NCBI GenBank assembly: GCA_937891805.1
Contig: CALATK010000114.1
Span: forward strand, 1 to 15,647
Length of the DNA: 15,647 nt
Source: an uncultured Fibrobacter sp.
GTDB taxonomy: Bacteria > Fibrobacterota > Fibrobacteria > Fibrobacterales > Fibrobacteraceae
Reading direction: 5' to 3'
The notes under the pieces: generated by a model
Seen by the model: the letters and a program-made list of their open reading frames with translations, nothing else
Told to the model about the DNA's origin: nothing
Database searches by the model: none
Position numbers and translations under genes: made by a program
Part shown: positions 6,315 to 13,608 of the stretch, piece by piece
Layout of the letters: each line of letters starts with the position of its first letter
Position numbering within the stretch: the first letter of the stretch is position 1

Positions 6315-6750
6315 AGAAAACAAAGACCTTTTTCACCTTTTGGGCATACTTGAGTCAGCCGGTAAAATCTCCGACTACTCCAAGGGAATTGAGACCGCGG
6401 ATGAGTTTATAAGGGCTCAGAACCAGATGGTTTACAACGCCTGTCTGACGTTACTAACGAATATTTGTGAAGAACTGGAAAAACTCTCTGCGGAAACCAA
6501 GTCCAAATTAACCAAGTTGGATTTGAGAGCCATAAAGGGAATGCGCAACAGAATAGTGCACGATTACCAGAACCTGGACTCCTACATTATTTTTGATGCC
6601 ATACAGAAAGATTTACCCCCACTCAAATCGACTTTGTACAAGGTGATTTCTTTGGGACTTAAAAACAACATCTTTGACAGGGAAGATTTCAACATCTCCA
6701 AAGTCAGCGAATTCTATAAAGATATTGATTTTTCAAAGATTGAATGTTGA
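6304..6750 (+). CDS. hepT: HepT-type HEPN toxin (RNase)
   Basis: The 148-residue, mostly helical protein carries the HEPN ribonuclease motif RNRIVHDY. Arg81, His86 and Tyr88 give the RX4HXY pattern of HepT toxins, where Tyr88 is the expected AMP acceptor. The segment before it (DLRAIKGMRNRIVH) is typical of the family's third helix. HEPN toxins of this group cleave RNA, including tRNA ends, and arrest growth until neutralised by MntA. The start ATG at 6304 lies inside the end of mntA, with GGAAG about 10 bases upstream, so translation is probably coupled and the antitoxin is made first. The catalytic motif is intact, so the toxin should be active. DUF86-type annotation would describe the same family. 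Confidence 0.9.
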   Translation: MLPEENKDLFHLLGILESAGKISDYSKGIETADEFIRAQNQMVYNACLTLLTNICEELEKLSAETKSKLTKLDLRAIKGMRNRIVHDYQNLDSYIIFDAIQKDLPPLKSTLYKVISLGLKNNIFDREDFNISKVSEFYKDIDFSKIEC

Positions 6751-6758
6751 TGCTGTTT

Positions 6759-6900
6759 GGGCGTTCCCCGCTGACGCGGGTCGGGCTATACTCGCTTCGC
6801 TCACGGAGCCTCGCACTTGTCATCCCCGCGAAGGCGGGGATCTCCATTGCGCGTCTCCGCCCTATCGGGTCACTATCCCTAACGCGCTCTGCAGAACTGA
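6759..6900 (+). repeat. Composite repeat block downstream of hepT
   Basis: The block starts with GGGCGTTCCCCGCT (6759-6772), an exact copy of 5896-5909. It continues with short GC palindromes and contains at 6819-6844 a 26-bp palindromic unit starting GTCATCCCCGCGAAGG, the same family as the pair inside hrpA. The rest, to about 6900, is GC-rich and reads like translated repeats in all frames (for example VIPAKAGI). I see no gene in it. It separates hepT from the convergent gene remnant. Confidence 0.65.
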
Positions 6901-6934
6901 TTCAGCCATTTCAAGGCGAAGGATCGGCAAAAAG

Positions 6935-7420
6935 TCATTTTTTCGCCCTGACATTGCGAAGTTTGTGTTTTAGGAAAACTGCTGTCAAAGTAAAGTCGGG
7001 ATTGACATTTGTCATTGTTTGGTAAAAACGCAAAGCATCTTCATACAAGTCTTTATTTAATTTGTCCTTGTACTTGGCCAAATCTGTACCGAGTGCACTG
7101 TAGGCGATTGCCCAGATATGGTCAGGACGCCAACGTTCGTTTGGACTCGTATGGCTTTCAGTTGTATAGCCCTGGGGGTAGGTGTTTTCGAAAATCCGTG
7201 AATAGGGAAAAGAAGTGACCGCACCGTTAATAGCAATCGGGAAAGCATTGACAACACCCTCGCAATCAATGATTCCCATATAATTAACGGTGTGACCACT
7301 CTTGAGCATATCTTCTGCCCATTTCAACGTGGGTAGCCAGTGTCCCTGTTCCTTGTAAACATCAGGCCAAAAAGAGAATTGTTTTCTTGTCTGCCATAAT
7401 GTTCCACACCTACTTAAGAT
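6935..7420 (-). pseudogene. 3' remnant of an unrecognised protein gene
   Basis: The minus-strand frame is open from a TAA at 7423-7421 to the stop at 6935, but has no usable start near its beginning. The first candidates are a TTG at 7327 and a nearby ATG, neither with a ribosome binding site. Protein-like sequence already precedes them (CGTLWQTRKQFSFWPDVYK, then GHWLPTLKWAEDM). The remaining sequence is rich in W, Y and P, including WRPDHIWAIAYSALGTDL and EDALRFYQTM, which looks like part of a folded enzyme or secreted protein. I cannot name the family. The frame begins within 10 bases of the stop of the surface-protein gene, so the upstream part seems to have been lost or replaced there. 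The last residues (KHKLRNVRAKK) may be read-through past the original end. Confidence 0.6.
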
Positions 7421-10400
7421 TTACCGCTTTGCTCACCCCGTTCACTCGGATAATATAGTTGCCAGGTGTTTGCAAAGTGACACTTGTTACGCCCGTTACC
7501 GAGAGAGGCTTCGTGGTCACCAAGTGACCGAGCACATCAAAAATACGAACACTTCCGCCTTGCGTATTGGAGAGTGTAACCGTCATTCCGTTTACCGATA
7601 GATTGAAGGTTTTCTGCGGAGTTGCCATCACGAAATTCGATTTCTCCGAAGAACTGCTATTTATTTCCTTAGATGACGAACTCTTTTCAGACGAAGACGA
7701 TTCTACGTCAGAACTGCTATGTATTTCCGTGGATGACGAACTCTTTTCAGACGAAGACGATTCTACGTCAGAGCTGCTATTAATTTCCTTAGAAGAACTG
7801 GATGCTATGCTTGAAGAACTTATCTCATAGGTATAAGAACTTGATGAAGACATTTTTGAACTGGATGAAGTTATTTCTTCTACCCAACTTTCATCAAATT
7901 CTGGATATTCACGTCCTTGTTTCCAACGGGCGTAATCGGTTCCAAAATTTTCATTTGAAAATTGAACCCATTGATTCAATGCTTCTAACAAAGAGCCGTT
8001 TGCTTCTTCATCAGAATCTAAATTGTAATATTTCATTGTCGATCCGCCGCTTGCCGCCAGAGAATCGAAATAATACGAATCTGACAGAGTGGTTATATCG
8101 GTAGTATCATTTCTATAAGATGATATAGCATAAGAATTATATATATAGTTTGAACCGAAATTGATAGAAATTAAACGAGTCAAAGGATGATAACTAGCAG
8201 TTCCATAATTATACGAATTTGATATGCTATTGTTTCCGAATATGTGAATATAAGCCAGCCCAGGATCAGCGACAAGTCCCGCATAAGCAGTCCCAGTATT
8301 GTAAGAATTTTTGACGGAGCCACTTCCAGATGCCACTAACCCTGATATATGGAATTTACACCACATGTACTCTCCATTAAGATGCTCTCCCTCCACATTC
8401 AAATTTCCTTTGTTAAAAGAATTGGTGACTTTTCCATTATTAAATGCTACAATTCCTCCACTGTGGCTACTATTCTTACTAGTATAAGAATAGTCTAATA
8501 GCAGTAATATGGGAGACATATTTGAGCTTCTATCAACCACACCACTTTCTTCATTTTTTCCGACAATACCTCCTACATAGTTTAATTTTTTTCCAAGTAA
8601 TCGCAAATAGATGGTATCGGAACCGTTTAGAGCTTTACTGACAACTCCTTGATTTATTCCTACAATACCTCCAACTACCGACGTTGGTAAAGTTGCCATT
8701 GTATCTATTCTTGCAAAATTTCTTACGTTCTGTATTTTTCCCGTTGTCAAGTTATAAGCTGCAATTCCTCCGCATACATAATCGGGAATAGAATCACTAT
8801 CCCAGTTAGAGTTAGTATAGTAATATCGATCTGTGTATTCTGGCGAAAATTCTCCACCAATTTTTATTTCTCCCCAAATGGTATTATTTTCTACAATGCC
8901 CGCATTGTAAATCGCAATCCCTCCATAAAAGGTCTGTGTTAATGGATTACTATTTTTTGTAATTACTCCGTTATAAGAACTGTTACTTATTGTTCCGGCA
9001 TTATAAATTGCTAAACCGGCAACACCATAAGATTTTGTAGACAAATCTGATTCTATCGAACAGCTGTCTATAAGTCCAGAGTTAAAAAAAGAGATTCCAG
9101 AAACCCAACTTCCAGCATAAATCCCTTGACCTATTTTGAGATGCTTAATTTTTCCAGCCGTAAATCCGAACAACGACGCAATTGAAGATAGTGAATCAAA
9201 AAACAACCCTTCTATACGGTGATTTTTTCCATCAAATTCCCCTTCAAATGAAAAAGATTTATTTCCGATAGGAACCCATATATAACGACTAGCATCTTCT
9301 GGTTTAATGTCAGAATTTAACGTAATCTTTTTCCCTTTAAAAGTATCGTGGAAACCACTCTGATATCCATTAACAATAGCACTTAATCCAGCAAGTTGTT
9401 CGATATTTGTGATGGTAAATTCATCCGATGACGTATTATACCAACTGATATCATATTTTTTTTGAGCTATCCAAGACTGTCTAGAAGGAAGGCTATCCGA
9501 TAGTAAAATACGTGGAGCATTGCTTGGTTTCCAGTTTTTGTATAATTTCCAGGTTTTGTATAATTTATAATTTGGATTACGATAAACCCATTCGTTGAGA
9601 AAATCTTCATGTGCATAAGCAAATGGGAATGCTATTCCTAAAATAGAGTCCTTGTAAAAATAAGGTTGTTTGACTGTTTCATTCTTTATAACAGTTTGTG
9701 AATCGTCATGGTAACCTTGTTGGTATTCACAACCAGATGTTGCCGCCCAACCATAGTAATCTTTATGGCTTTGATCAGTCCCTTTACCATACTCACGGCA
9801 AGGTATAGAATAGCTAATGTTATTATATACCATGGAAGAATCCTTGTGTATTCCATAAGACGATGAATTTTCAATTAAGGAATTTTTACCTTGGCGAAAA
9901 AGAATACCCCTTTCCTGAGTAAGTAAACAATTGCGCATAACAGAATTTTTTAATGTTCCTACTAAAGAGAAAAGACCATTCTGATATTGATTGGGATTCG
10001 TTCTTCCAACAGAATCTATAAATAAAGTATCAACAAGAATATTGTCTATGGTTGACGAATCCGCAATTCCTACAATCCAACCAAAATTAGGGAATTCCAC
10101 GCTACTATAGGAAAGTTTAAAGTTATCAAAAACAGCTTTTTTGTACATTAAATCAGAAAATAAAATTGTATCAGGTTGAAGATTGTTTAAATAAGCTCCT
10201 CTTTCTGCTTTGGCAACAAATCCGCCAATACCTTTGGCTGATTTATTTTTCGATTCAGGTATATTAAAGTAAAAATTATTTATCTTCAAATTTGATATTT
10301 CTCCTGATACATATCCAAACAAACCATAAACATAGCTTGCGTCAGTCGTGTCTATATAAATATTCGAAATTTTATAATGATTCCCGTTGAAAAAACCCCT

Positions 10401-10685
10401 ATAAGATTTTAATGAATCTTGTCCAATAGGAATCCAATTGGAGGCATTGGAAATATTTAGCTTTGAACTTGCATAGCAATTAATATTTTTTGTCAAAACA
10501 GCATTTATATCCGTATTTCCAGCATTAACACGATCACGGAACCAAGCTAGTTCAGTGCATTTCGATATCTGGTAGAAAGTTTTACCATCAATTGTTGTGA
10601 ATGATGGCTCTGCAGAATTCAAGTACAATGACTGAGCATAAATACCTATAGATAACAATAAAGTGTATATTAAAACTTTCATCAT
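7410..10685 (-). CDS. Secreted GLUG-repeat surface protein with Ser-rich linker and type IX-like C-terminal domain
   Basis: The 1091-residue protein starts with a signal peptide (MMKVLIYTLLLSIGIYAQ). Two related modules follow, at about residues 30-150 and 415-520. Each has WIPIG or WVPIG, then GFFNGN or GEFDGK, then GLFGYV or SLFGFT, then a G-x-I/x-NLKI strand. From about 520 to 870 are roughly eight GLUG-like repeats such as GGIVGKNEESGVV, GGIVAFNNGKVTNSF and GGIAAYNLTTGKIQ, predicted to form a beta-solenoid. Residues about 938-1017 are a serine-rich linker with 20-residue repeats. The last 75 residues (VRIFDVLGHLV, then PGNYIIRVNG) resemble type IX secretion sorting domains. A likely role is adhesion or another cell-surface function. 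AAGGAGG lies 5 bases from the first ATG and 8 from the second (10682), so the second may be used. Base composition is much more AT-rich than the flanking genes. Confidence 0.88.
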   Translation of the reverse strand: MMKVLIYTLLLSIGIYAQSLYLNSAEPSFTTIDGKTFYQISKCTELAWFRDRVNAGNTDINAVLTKNINCYASSKLNISNASNWIPIGQDSLKSYRGFFNGNHYKISNIYIDTTDASYVYGLFGYVSGEISNLKINNFYFNIPESKNKSAKGIGGFVAKAERGAYLNNLQPDTILFSDLMYKKAVFDNFKLSYSSVEFPNFGWIVGIADSSTIDNILVDTLFIDSVGRTNPNQYQNGLFSLVGTLKNSVMRNCLLTQERGILFRQGKNSLIENSSSYGIHKDSSMVYNNISYSIPCREYGKGTDQSHKDYYGWAATSGCEYQQGYHDDSQTVIKNETVKQPYFYKDSILGIAFPFAYAHEDFLNEWVYRNPNYKLYKTWKLYKNWKPSNAPRILLSDSLPSRQSWIAQKKYDISWYNTSSDEFTITNIEQLAGLSAIVNGYQSGFHDTFKGKKITLNSDIKPEDASRYIWVPIGNKSFSFEGEFDGKNHRIEGLFFDSLSSIASLFGFTAGKIKHLKIGQGIYAGSWVSGISFFNSGLIDSCSIESDLSTKSYGVAGLAIYNAGTISNSSYNGVITKNSNPLTQTFYGGIAIYNAGIVENNTIWGEIKIGGEFSPEYTDRYYYTNSNWDSDSIPDYVCGGIAAYNLTTGKIQNVRNFARIDTMATLPTSVVGGIVGINQGVVSKALNGSDTIYLRLLGKKLNYVGGIVGKNEESGVVDRSSNMSPILLLLDYSYTSKNSSHSGGIVAFNNGKVTNSFNKGNLNVEGEHLNGEYMWCKFHISGLVASGSGSVKNSYNTGTAYAGLVADPGLAYIHIFGNNSISNSYNYGTASYHPLTRLISINFGSNYIYNSYAISSYRNDTTDITTLSDSYYFDSLAASGGSTMKYYNLDSDEEANGSLLEALNQWVQFSNENFGTDYARWKQGREYPEFDESWVEEITSSSSKMSSSSSYTYEISSSSIASSSSKEINSSSDVESSSSEKSSSSTEIHSSSDVESSSSEKSSSSKEINSSSSEKSNFVMATPQKTFNLSVNGMTVTLSNTQGGSVRIFDVLGHLVTTKPLSVTGVTSVTLQTPGNYIIRVNGVSKAVNLK
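7651..7794. repeat. 60-bp minisatellite encoding the Ser-rich linker
   Basis: Copies begin with GAACTGCTAT at 7651 and 7711, and GAGCTGCTAT at 7771. The first two are full 60-bp units with few differences; the third is partial. Sixty bases equal 20 codons, so copy-number change leaves the frame intact and only alters linker length. Confidence 0.9.
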
Positions 10686-10687
10686 GT

Positions 10688-10858
10688 TTACCTCCTTGCA
10701 GTGTAGCTGATGGATATAATAATGTCTTCTATTTCGTTGCCATTTGCACCAGAAATAGAAAGTGAACTGTTCTCATTTGATGGAGAAGTAGAATTATCGC
10801 CACCACAGGAAACTATTAATAAGGAAAAAAAGAGTGAGTAGAGGACTTGCTTATGCAT
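10688..10858 (-). CDS. Small lipoprotein, 56 aa, translationally coupled to the surface protein
   Basis: The frame from the ATG at 10858 encodes 56 residues: a basic start (MHKQ), a hydrophobic stretch (VLYSLFFSLLIV) and a lipobox IVSC with Cys18. Lipidation at that cysteine would leave a mature peptide of 39 residues, rich in Ser, Asn and Ile (CGGDNSTSPSNENSS, then EIEDIIISISYTARR). AAGGAG stands 7 bases before the ATG, a strong ribosome site. Its stop codon lies inside AGGAGGTAAACATG, so the final codons are the Shine-Dalgarno of the surface-protein gene. Translation of the two is probably coupled. I recognise no family. It could be a lipid-anchored partner of the surface protein, a leader that times its translation, or the stub of a longer lipoprotein. 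Confidence 0.75.
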   Translation of the reverse strand: MHKQVLYSLFFSLLIVSCGGDNSTSPSNENSSLSISGANGNEIEDIIISISYTARR

Positions 10859-10865
10859 TAGTTTT

Positions 10866-10871
10866 CTCCTT
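10866..10871 (-). promoter_or_regulatory. Shine-Dalgarno AAGGAG for the small lipoprotein
   Basis: AAGGAG on the minus strand ends 7 bases before the ATG at 10858 and decides that start. The DNA behind it (10872-10930) is AT-rich, includes TATATTTATC, and is the probable promoter region of the lipoprotein and surface-protein pair. Confidence 0.65.
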
Positions 10872-10959
10872 TTTTGCTTTTTTTCACATACAATGTCTGC
10901 ATATTGATAAATATATCATAAAAAAGGGCGAAAAGCACAAGAAAAAAGCTATTTCTCCC

Positions 10960-11001
10960 AAAAACAACCCTGGATTCTATCGGCCCCTTCGGGGCCTCCA
11001 G
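10960..11001 (-). terminator. Hairpin repeat, possible rho-independent terminator after dgt
   Basis: Downstream of dgt the minus strand can form TGGAGGCCCC-GAA-GGGGCC, with an outer CTGGA/TCCAG stem (10970-10974 with 10997-11001) and a core at 10982-10996. TTGTTTTT follows at 10967-10960. It would separate the proB-dgt transcript from the lipoprotein operon. The sequence also looks like a scattered repeat (CTGGATTCTATCGGCC and its mirror), so its terminator role is inferred. Confidence 0.5.
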
Positions 11002-11045
11002 AATGACAGAAGGAAAAACGGGGGTTATGACCTTTCGAATAAAGC

Positions 11046-12353
11046 CTACAGCCCGGTCACCAGGCCGCCGATTTGGCGGGCCAGGTAGGTGGCGTAGTTG
11101 TCGGTCATGCCGCTCACAAAGTCTAGCACCTGGTGATATGCCTCGGCGGTAGTGACGCTCTGGCCAATCTTGGCGTTACCGATAAGCCGCACGATTCGAC
11201 TAGCCCGGTAGGAGCTCTTCACGTTCACCCGGTAGTCGTGAACACCGCTGATAAAGGCATCCAGCACGGTACTCAGAGTGGTGTAGCTCCCTACTTCCAG
11301 TTCGGTCTTGCGACGGTCGGGGTAAATGCGTTCACGGCCCAGGCGCTTGGCGATAAAGATTCCCCGCATGGCATCGGAACGGGACAGGTCTATCAGGTGC
11401 TTGTCCAGAGTGCCTTCCATAATCTGCTCGTAATTATTGGCAAAGACCACCGCCACGTCGTCAATCAGGTTCTGGATGGCCTTGCCGCGAACGCTGGAGA
11501 GGAAGTCCCTGAAGTTCTGGCCGTTCTCTTCGTATTCCTTGTCGATGTTGATGTCCGGACCGCAGAGGTAGCTGAACATGTCGCGGACATCGGCAAAGGT
11601 AAGGATGCCCAGCTCGATGGCGTCTTCCACGTCGAGAATGGAATAACAGATATCGTCGGCGGCTTCCATCAGGTAAACCAGGGGGTGCCTCACCCACTTG
11701 CCGTTCCCGATTTCGGGGAGGCCGAGAATTTCCGCTGTGGTCCTGTACAAATCCGCCTCGGTAGAGAACAGGCTGGTAGGGTGACCGTAGCAGGCCAGGG
11801 ACGGGTACTTGATCATGGCCCCGATGGTGGCGTAGGTCAGGCGCATGCCTCCGTCCAGAAAGTGGTATTCCAGCTTGGAGAGAATGCGGTGGCCCTGGGC
11901 GTTGCCGTCGAAGTTCTCGAAGTCCGCCAGTTCCTTGTCGGTCATGTCCTTCAGAGGGTCGGAATTGCGGTTCTTGCGGAACCATTCCCGAATGGCGGAC
12001 TCCCCCGCGTGCCCGAAAGGCGGGTTACCGATATCGTGGGCCAGGCAGGCCGACTGGACGATAGTTCCAAAGTGGTACTCGTTGATGCTCTTGGGCAGGT
12101 AGTTCTTTATCAGGTGATAAACCGTCACCGCAAGGCTGCGGCCCACGCTGGCCACCTCGATACTGTGGGTCAGGCGGCTGTGCACGTGGTCGTTTACGGA
12201 GAAGGGATGGACCTGGGTCTTGCGGCCCAGCCTGCGGAACGCCGTCGAAAAAACGATGCGGTCAAAGTCCCTATGAAAGTCCGAACGGTTGGGGTCACGG
12301 TCTGCGGGGTGACCATAGCGGGTGGCCGAAAGAAGAGTTTCCCAGTTCAGCAT
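11046..12353 (-). CDS. dgt: Deoxyguanosinetriphosphate triphosphohydrolase-like HD protein
   Basis: The 435-residue protein belongs to the Dgt family of HD-domain dNTP triphosphohydrolases, which split dNTPs into nucleoside and triphosphate and so limit dNTP pools. The N-terminal signature FSTAFRRLGRKTQVHP is followed by His63 (RLTHSIEV), the His106-Asp107 pair (LAHDIGNPPFGHAGE) and a later Asp in MEAADDICYS, completing the H-HD-D metal set. Length and motif order fit the family. Its ATG overlaps the proB stop as TGATG, a one-base overlap, so it is co-translated with proB. It might act on dGTP alone or on mixed dNTPs; the sequence does not tell. Confidence 0.95.
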   Translation of the reverse strand: MLNWETLLSATRYGHPADRDPNRSDFHRDFDRIVFSTAFRRLGRKTQVHPFSVNDHVHSRLTHSIEVASVGRSLAVTVYHLIKNYLPKSINEYHFGTIVQSACLAHDIGNPPFGHAGESAIREWFRKNRNSDPLKDMTDKELADFENFDGNAQGHRILSKLEYHFLDGGMRLTYATIGAMIKYPSLACYGHPTSLFSTEADLYRTTAEILGLPEIGNGKWVRHPLVYLMEAADDICYSILDVEDAIELGILTFADVRDMFSYLCGPDINIDKEYEENGQNFRDFLSSVRGKAIQNLIDDVAVVFANNYEQIMEGTLDKHLIDLSRSDAMRGIFIAKRLGRERIYPDRRKTELEVGSYTTLSTVLDAFISGVHDYRVNVKSSYRASRIVRLIGNAKIGQSVTTAEAYHQVLDFVSGMTDNYATYLARQIGGLVTGL

Positions 12354-13492
12354 CAGAATACCACCAGGTCGTTCTTGTGAATCAGTTCGTCGGGCACGGA
12401 ACTGCCCAAAATCTCGTGGACTTCTCGGGTCTTTTTGCGAAGCACCAGCTTCAGCGTTTCGCTGTCAAAACCTGCCACGCCGCGGGCAATTACCGTTCCG
12501 GATTCGTCCAGAACTTCGATCAAATCGCCCTTGTCAAAGTGCTTCTTGACCGCAAGCACACCTACAGGAAGCAGGCTGGAATGCTTTTCGCGCAGAGCCT
12601 TGGAGCCGCCCTCGTCCACCACCACGCTTCCACGGGGGGTGGTAATAAAGCGGAGCCAACGCTGGCGGCTGTTCAGCTTGTTCTTGGAACCGGCAAAGAA
12701 CGTGCCCACCGCATTTTCAAGGACCACCTGATGGGGCAGCACCTTCATGCCATTGGCAAGGAATGCGTTGGCACCGCTCCGGGTCACGTTACGGATAGAA
12801 TCCAGCTTGCTACGCATGCCGCCGGTACTGACCGCAGAACCCGCCTCGCCGGGCTTGCCTGCTAGGGCGAGAATGGCGGGGGTAATTTCGGGAACGAAAC
12901 GCAACAGGCGGGCGTCGGGATTCTTCTTCGGGTTGTCGTCGAAAAGTCCGTCCTCGTCGGTGAAAATCAGGAGCAAATCGGCATCCAAGAAGAGGGCCAC
13001 GTCGCTAGAAAGCTTGTCGTTATCCCCCACCTTGATTTCGGCTACCGCCAAGGAGTCGTTCTCGTTGATGATGGGAACAATCTTTCGGGCAAGCATGGCC
13101 TTGATGGTGTTCTGCAAATTCTTATAGCGCGTGCGGTCCCGGAAGTCGTCTGCCGAAAGGAGAATCTGGCCCACGGAAAGGTCCACCCAGCGAAACATCT
13201 CCCGGTAGGCATACATCAGGTCGATTTGCCCCACGGCGGCACAGGCCTGCTTTTCGGCCATGTTGGTGGGCTTTTCCTTGTAGCCCAGTTCCGCCATGCC
13301 CGTACCCACGGCACCGCTGGTGACAATCACCACTTCCTTGCCCGCTTCTATCAGGCGGGAAACGGAATCGGCAAGCTTCTGGATGTAACGGCTGCGGACA
13401 CCGCCCTTGGCGCTGTCCACCAGAATTCGGGAACCGATCTTTACAACAATGCGGCGGGATTCATTAAGGATGTTCTTACGAAGTTCACTCAT
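12353..13492 (-). CDS. proB: Glutamate 5-kinase with PUA domain
   Basis: ProB phosphorylates L-glutamate with ATP in the first step of proline synthesis. The 379-residue protein has an N-terminal amino-acid kinase domain to about residue 265: VVKIGS at 16-21, VTSGAVGTGM at 57-66, INENDSLAV, VGDNDKLSSDVA, TDEDGLFDDNP, and STGGMRSKLDS. A C-terminal PUA domain covers about 285-370 (GSVVVDEGGSKAL, then VGVLAVKKHFDKGDLIEV). Length and layout match the long E. coli-type enzyme, which is feedback-inhibited by proline. proA is not adjacent in this window. The start codon has no Shine-Dalgarno and sits at the very end of an array of 7-bp repeats. It forms an operon with dgt. Confidence 0.97.
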   Translation of the reverse strand: MSELRKNILNESRRIVVKIGSRILVDSAKGGVRSRYIQKLADSVSRLIEAGKEVVIVTSGAVGTGMAELGYKEKPTNMAEKQACAAVGQIDLMYAYREMFRWVDLSVGQILLSADDFRDRTRYKNLQNTIKAMLARKIVPIINENDSLAVAEIKVGDNDKLSSDVALFLDADLLLIFTDEDGLFDDNPKKNPDARLLRFVPEITPAILALAGKPGEAGSAVSTGGMRSKLDSIRNVTRSGANAFLANGMKVLPHQVVLENAVGTFFAGSKNKLNSRQRWLRFITTPRGSVVVDEGGSKALREKHSSLLPVGVLAVKKHFDKGDLIEVLDESGTVIARGVAGFDSETLKLVLRKKTREVHEILGSSVPDELIHKNDLVVF

Positions 13493-13560
13493 AGGATACT
13501 AGGATCTAGGGGCTAGGATTTAGGGGCTAGGAGTTAGTGGTTAGGATCTAGGGGTTTGGA
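13491..13560. repeat. Ten-unit heptamer array running into the proB start codon
   Basis: On plus, units of 7 bp follow each other without a gap: ATAGGAT, ACTAGGA, TCTAGGG, GCTAGGA, TTTAGGG, GCTAGGA, GTTAGTG, GTTAGGA, TCTAGGG, GTTTGGA. The consensus is NNTAGGR. The first unit shares two bases with the proB start codon, so in gene sense the array ends in TCCTATG. It would form the proB leader if transcription starts upstream of it. Confidence 0.9.
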
Positions 13561-13576
13561 CCGACGGTTTCAAGAG

Positions 13577-13588
13577 GTGTCATCCTGA
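13577..13588 (+). repeat. Fragment of the GTGTCATCCTGA repeat
   Basis: These 12 bases equal the beginning of the repeat inside hrpA (2100-2089 on minus). Here the rest of the unit is missing. It lies in the 116-bp gap between rapA and proB. Confidence 0.45.
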
Positions 13589-13608
13589 CGCTATTCATTT
13601 TCCGTTCC

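Noticed and set aside
6759..6900. CRISPR array or tRNA-like element in the GC-rich block
   Set aside because: No regularly spaced direct repeats with unique spacers, and no cloverleaf or tRNA arm sequences were found. The hairpins match dispersed repeats.
6744..7025. Plus-strand open frames after hepT
   Set aside because: They consist mostly of translated interspersed repeats (VIPAKAGIS) and overlap the gene remnant on minus.
10834..11088. Plus-strand frame with a hydrophobic start, 84 codons
   Set aside because: It is antisense to the lipoprotein start and continues through the dgt terminator repeat and the end of dgt. No ribosome site and no conserved look.
11133..12380. Plus-strand open frame of 415 codons
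   Set aside because: It is antisense to dgt. Its composition (V, G, H, Q rich) is typical for the complement of a GC-biased gene.
13491..13560. Heptamer array as a CRISPR or an attachment site
   Set aside because: The 7-bp period has no spacers, and no integrase or tRNA gene is nearby.
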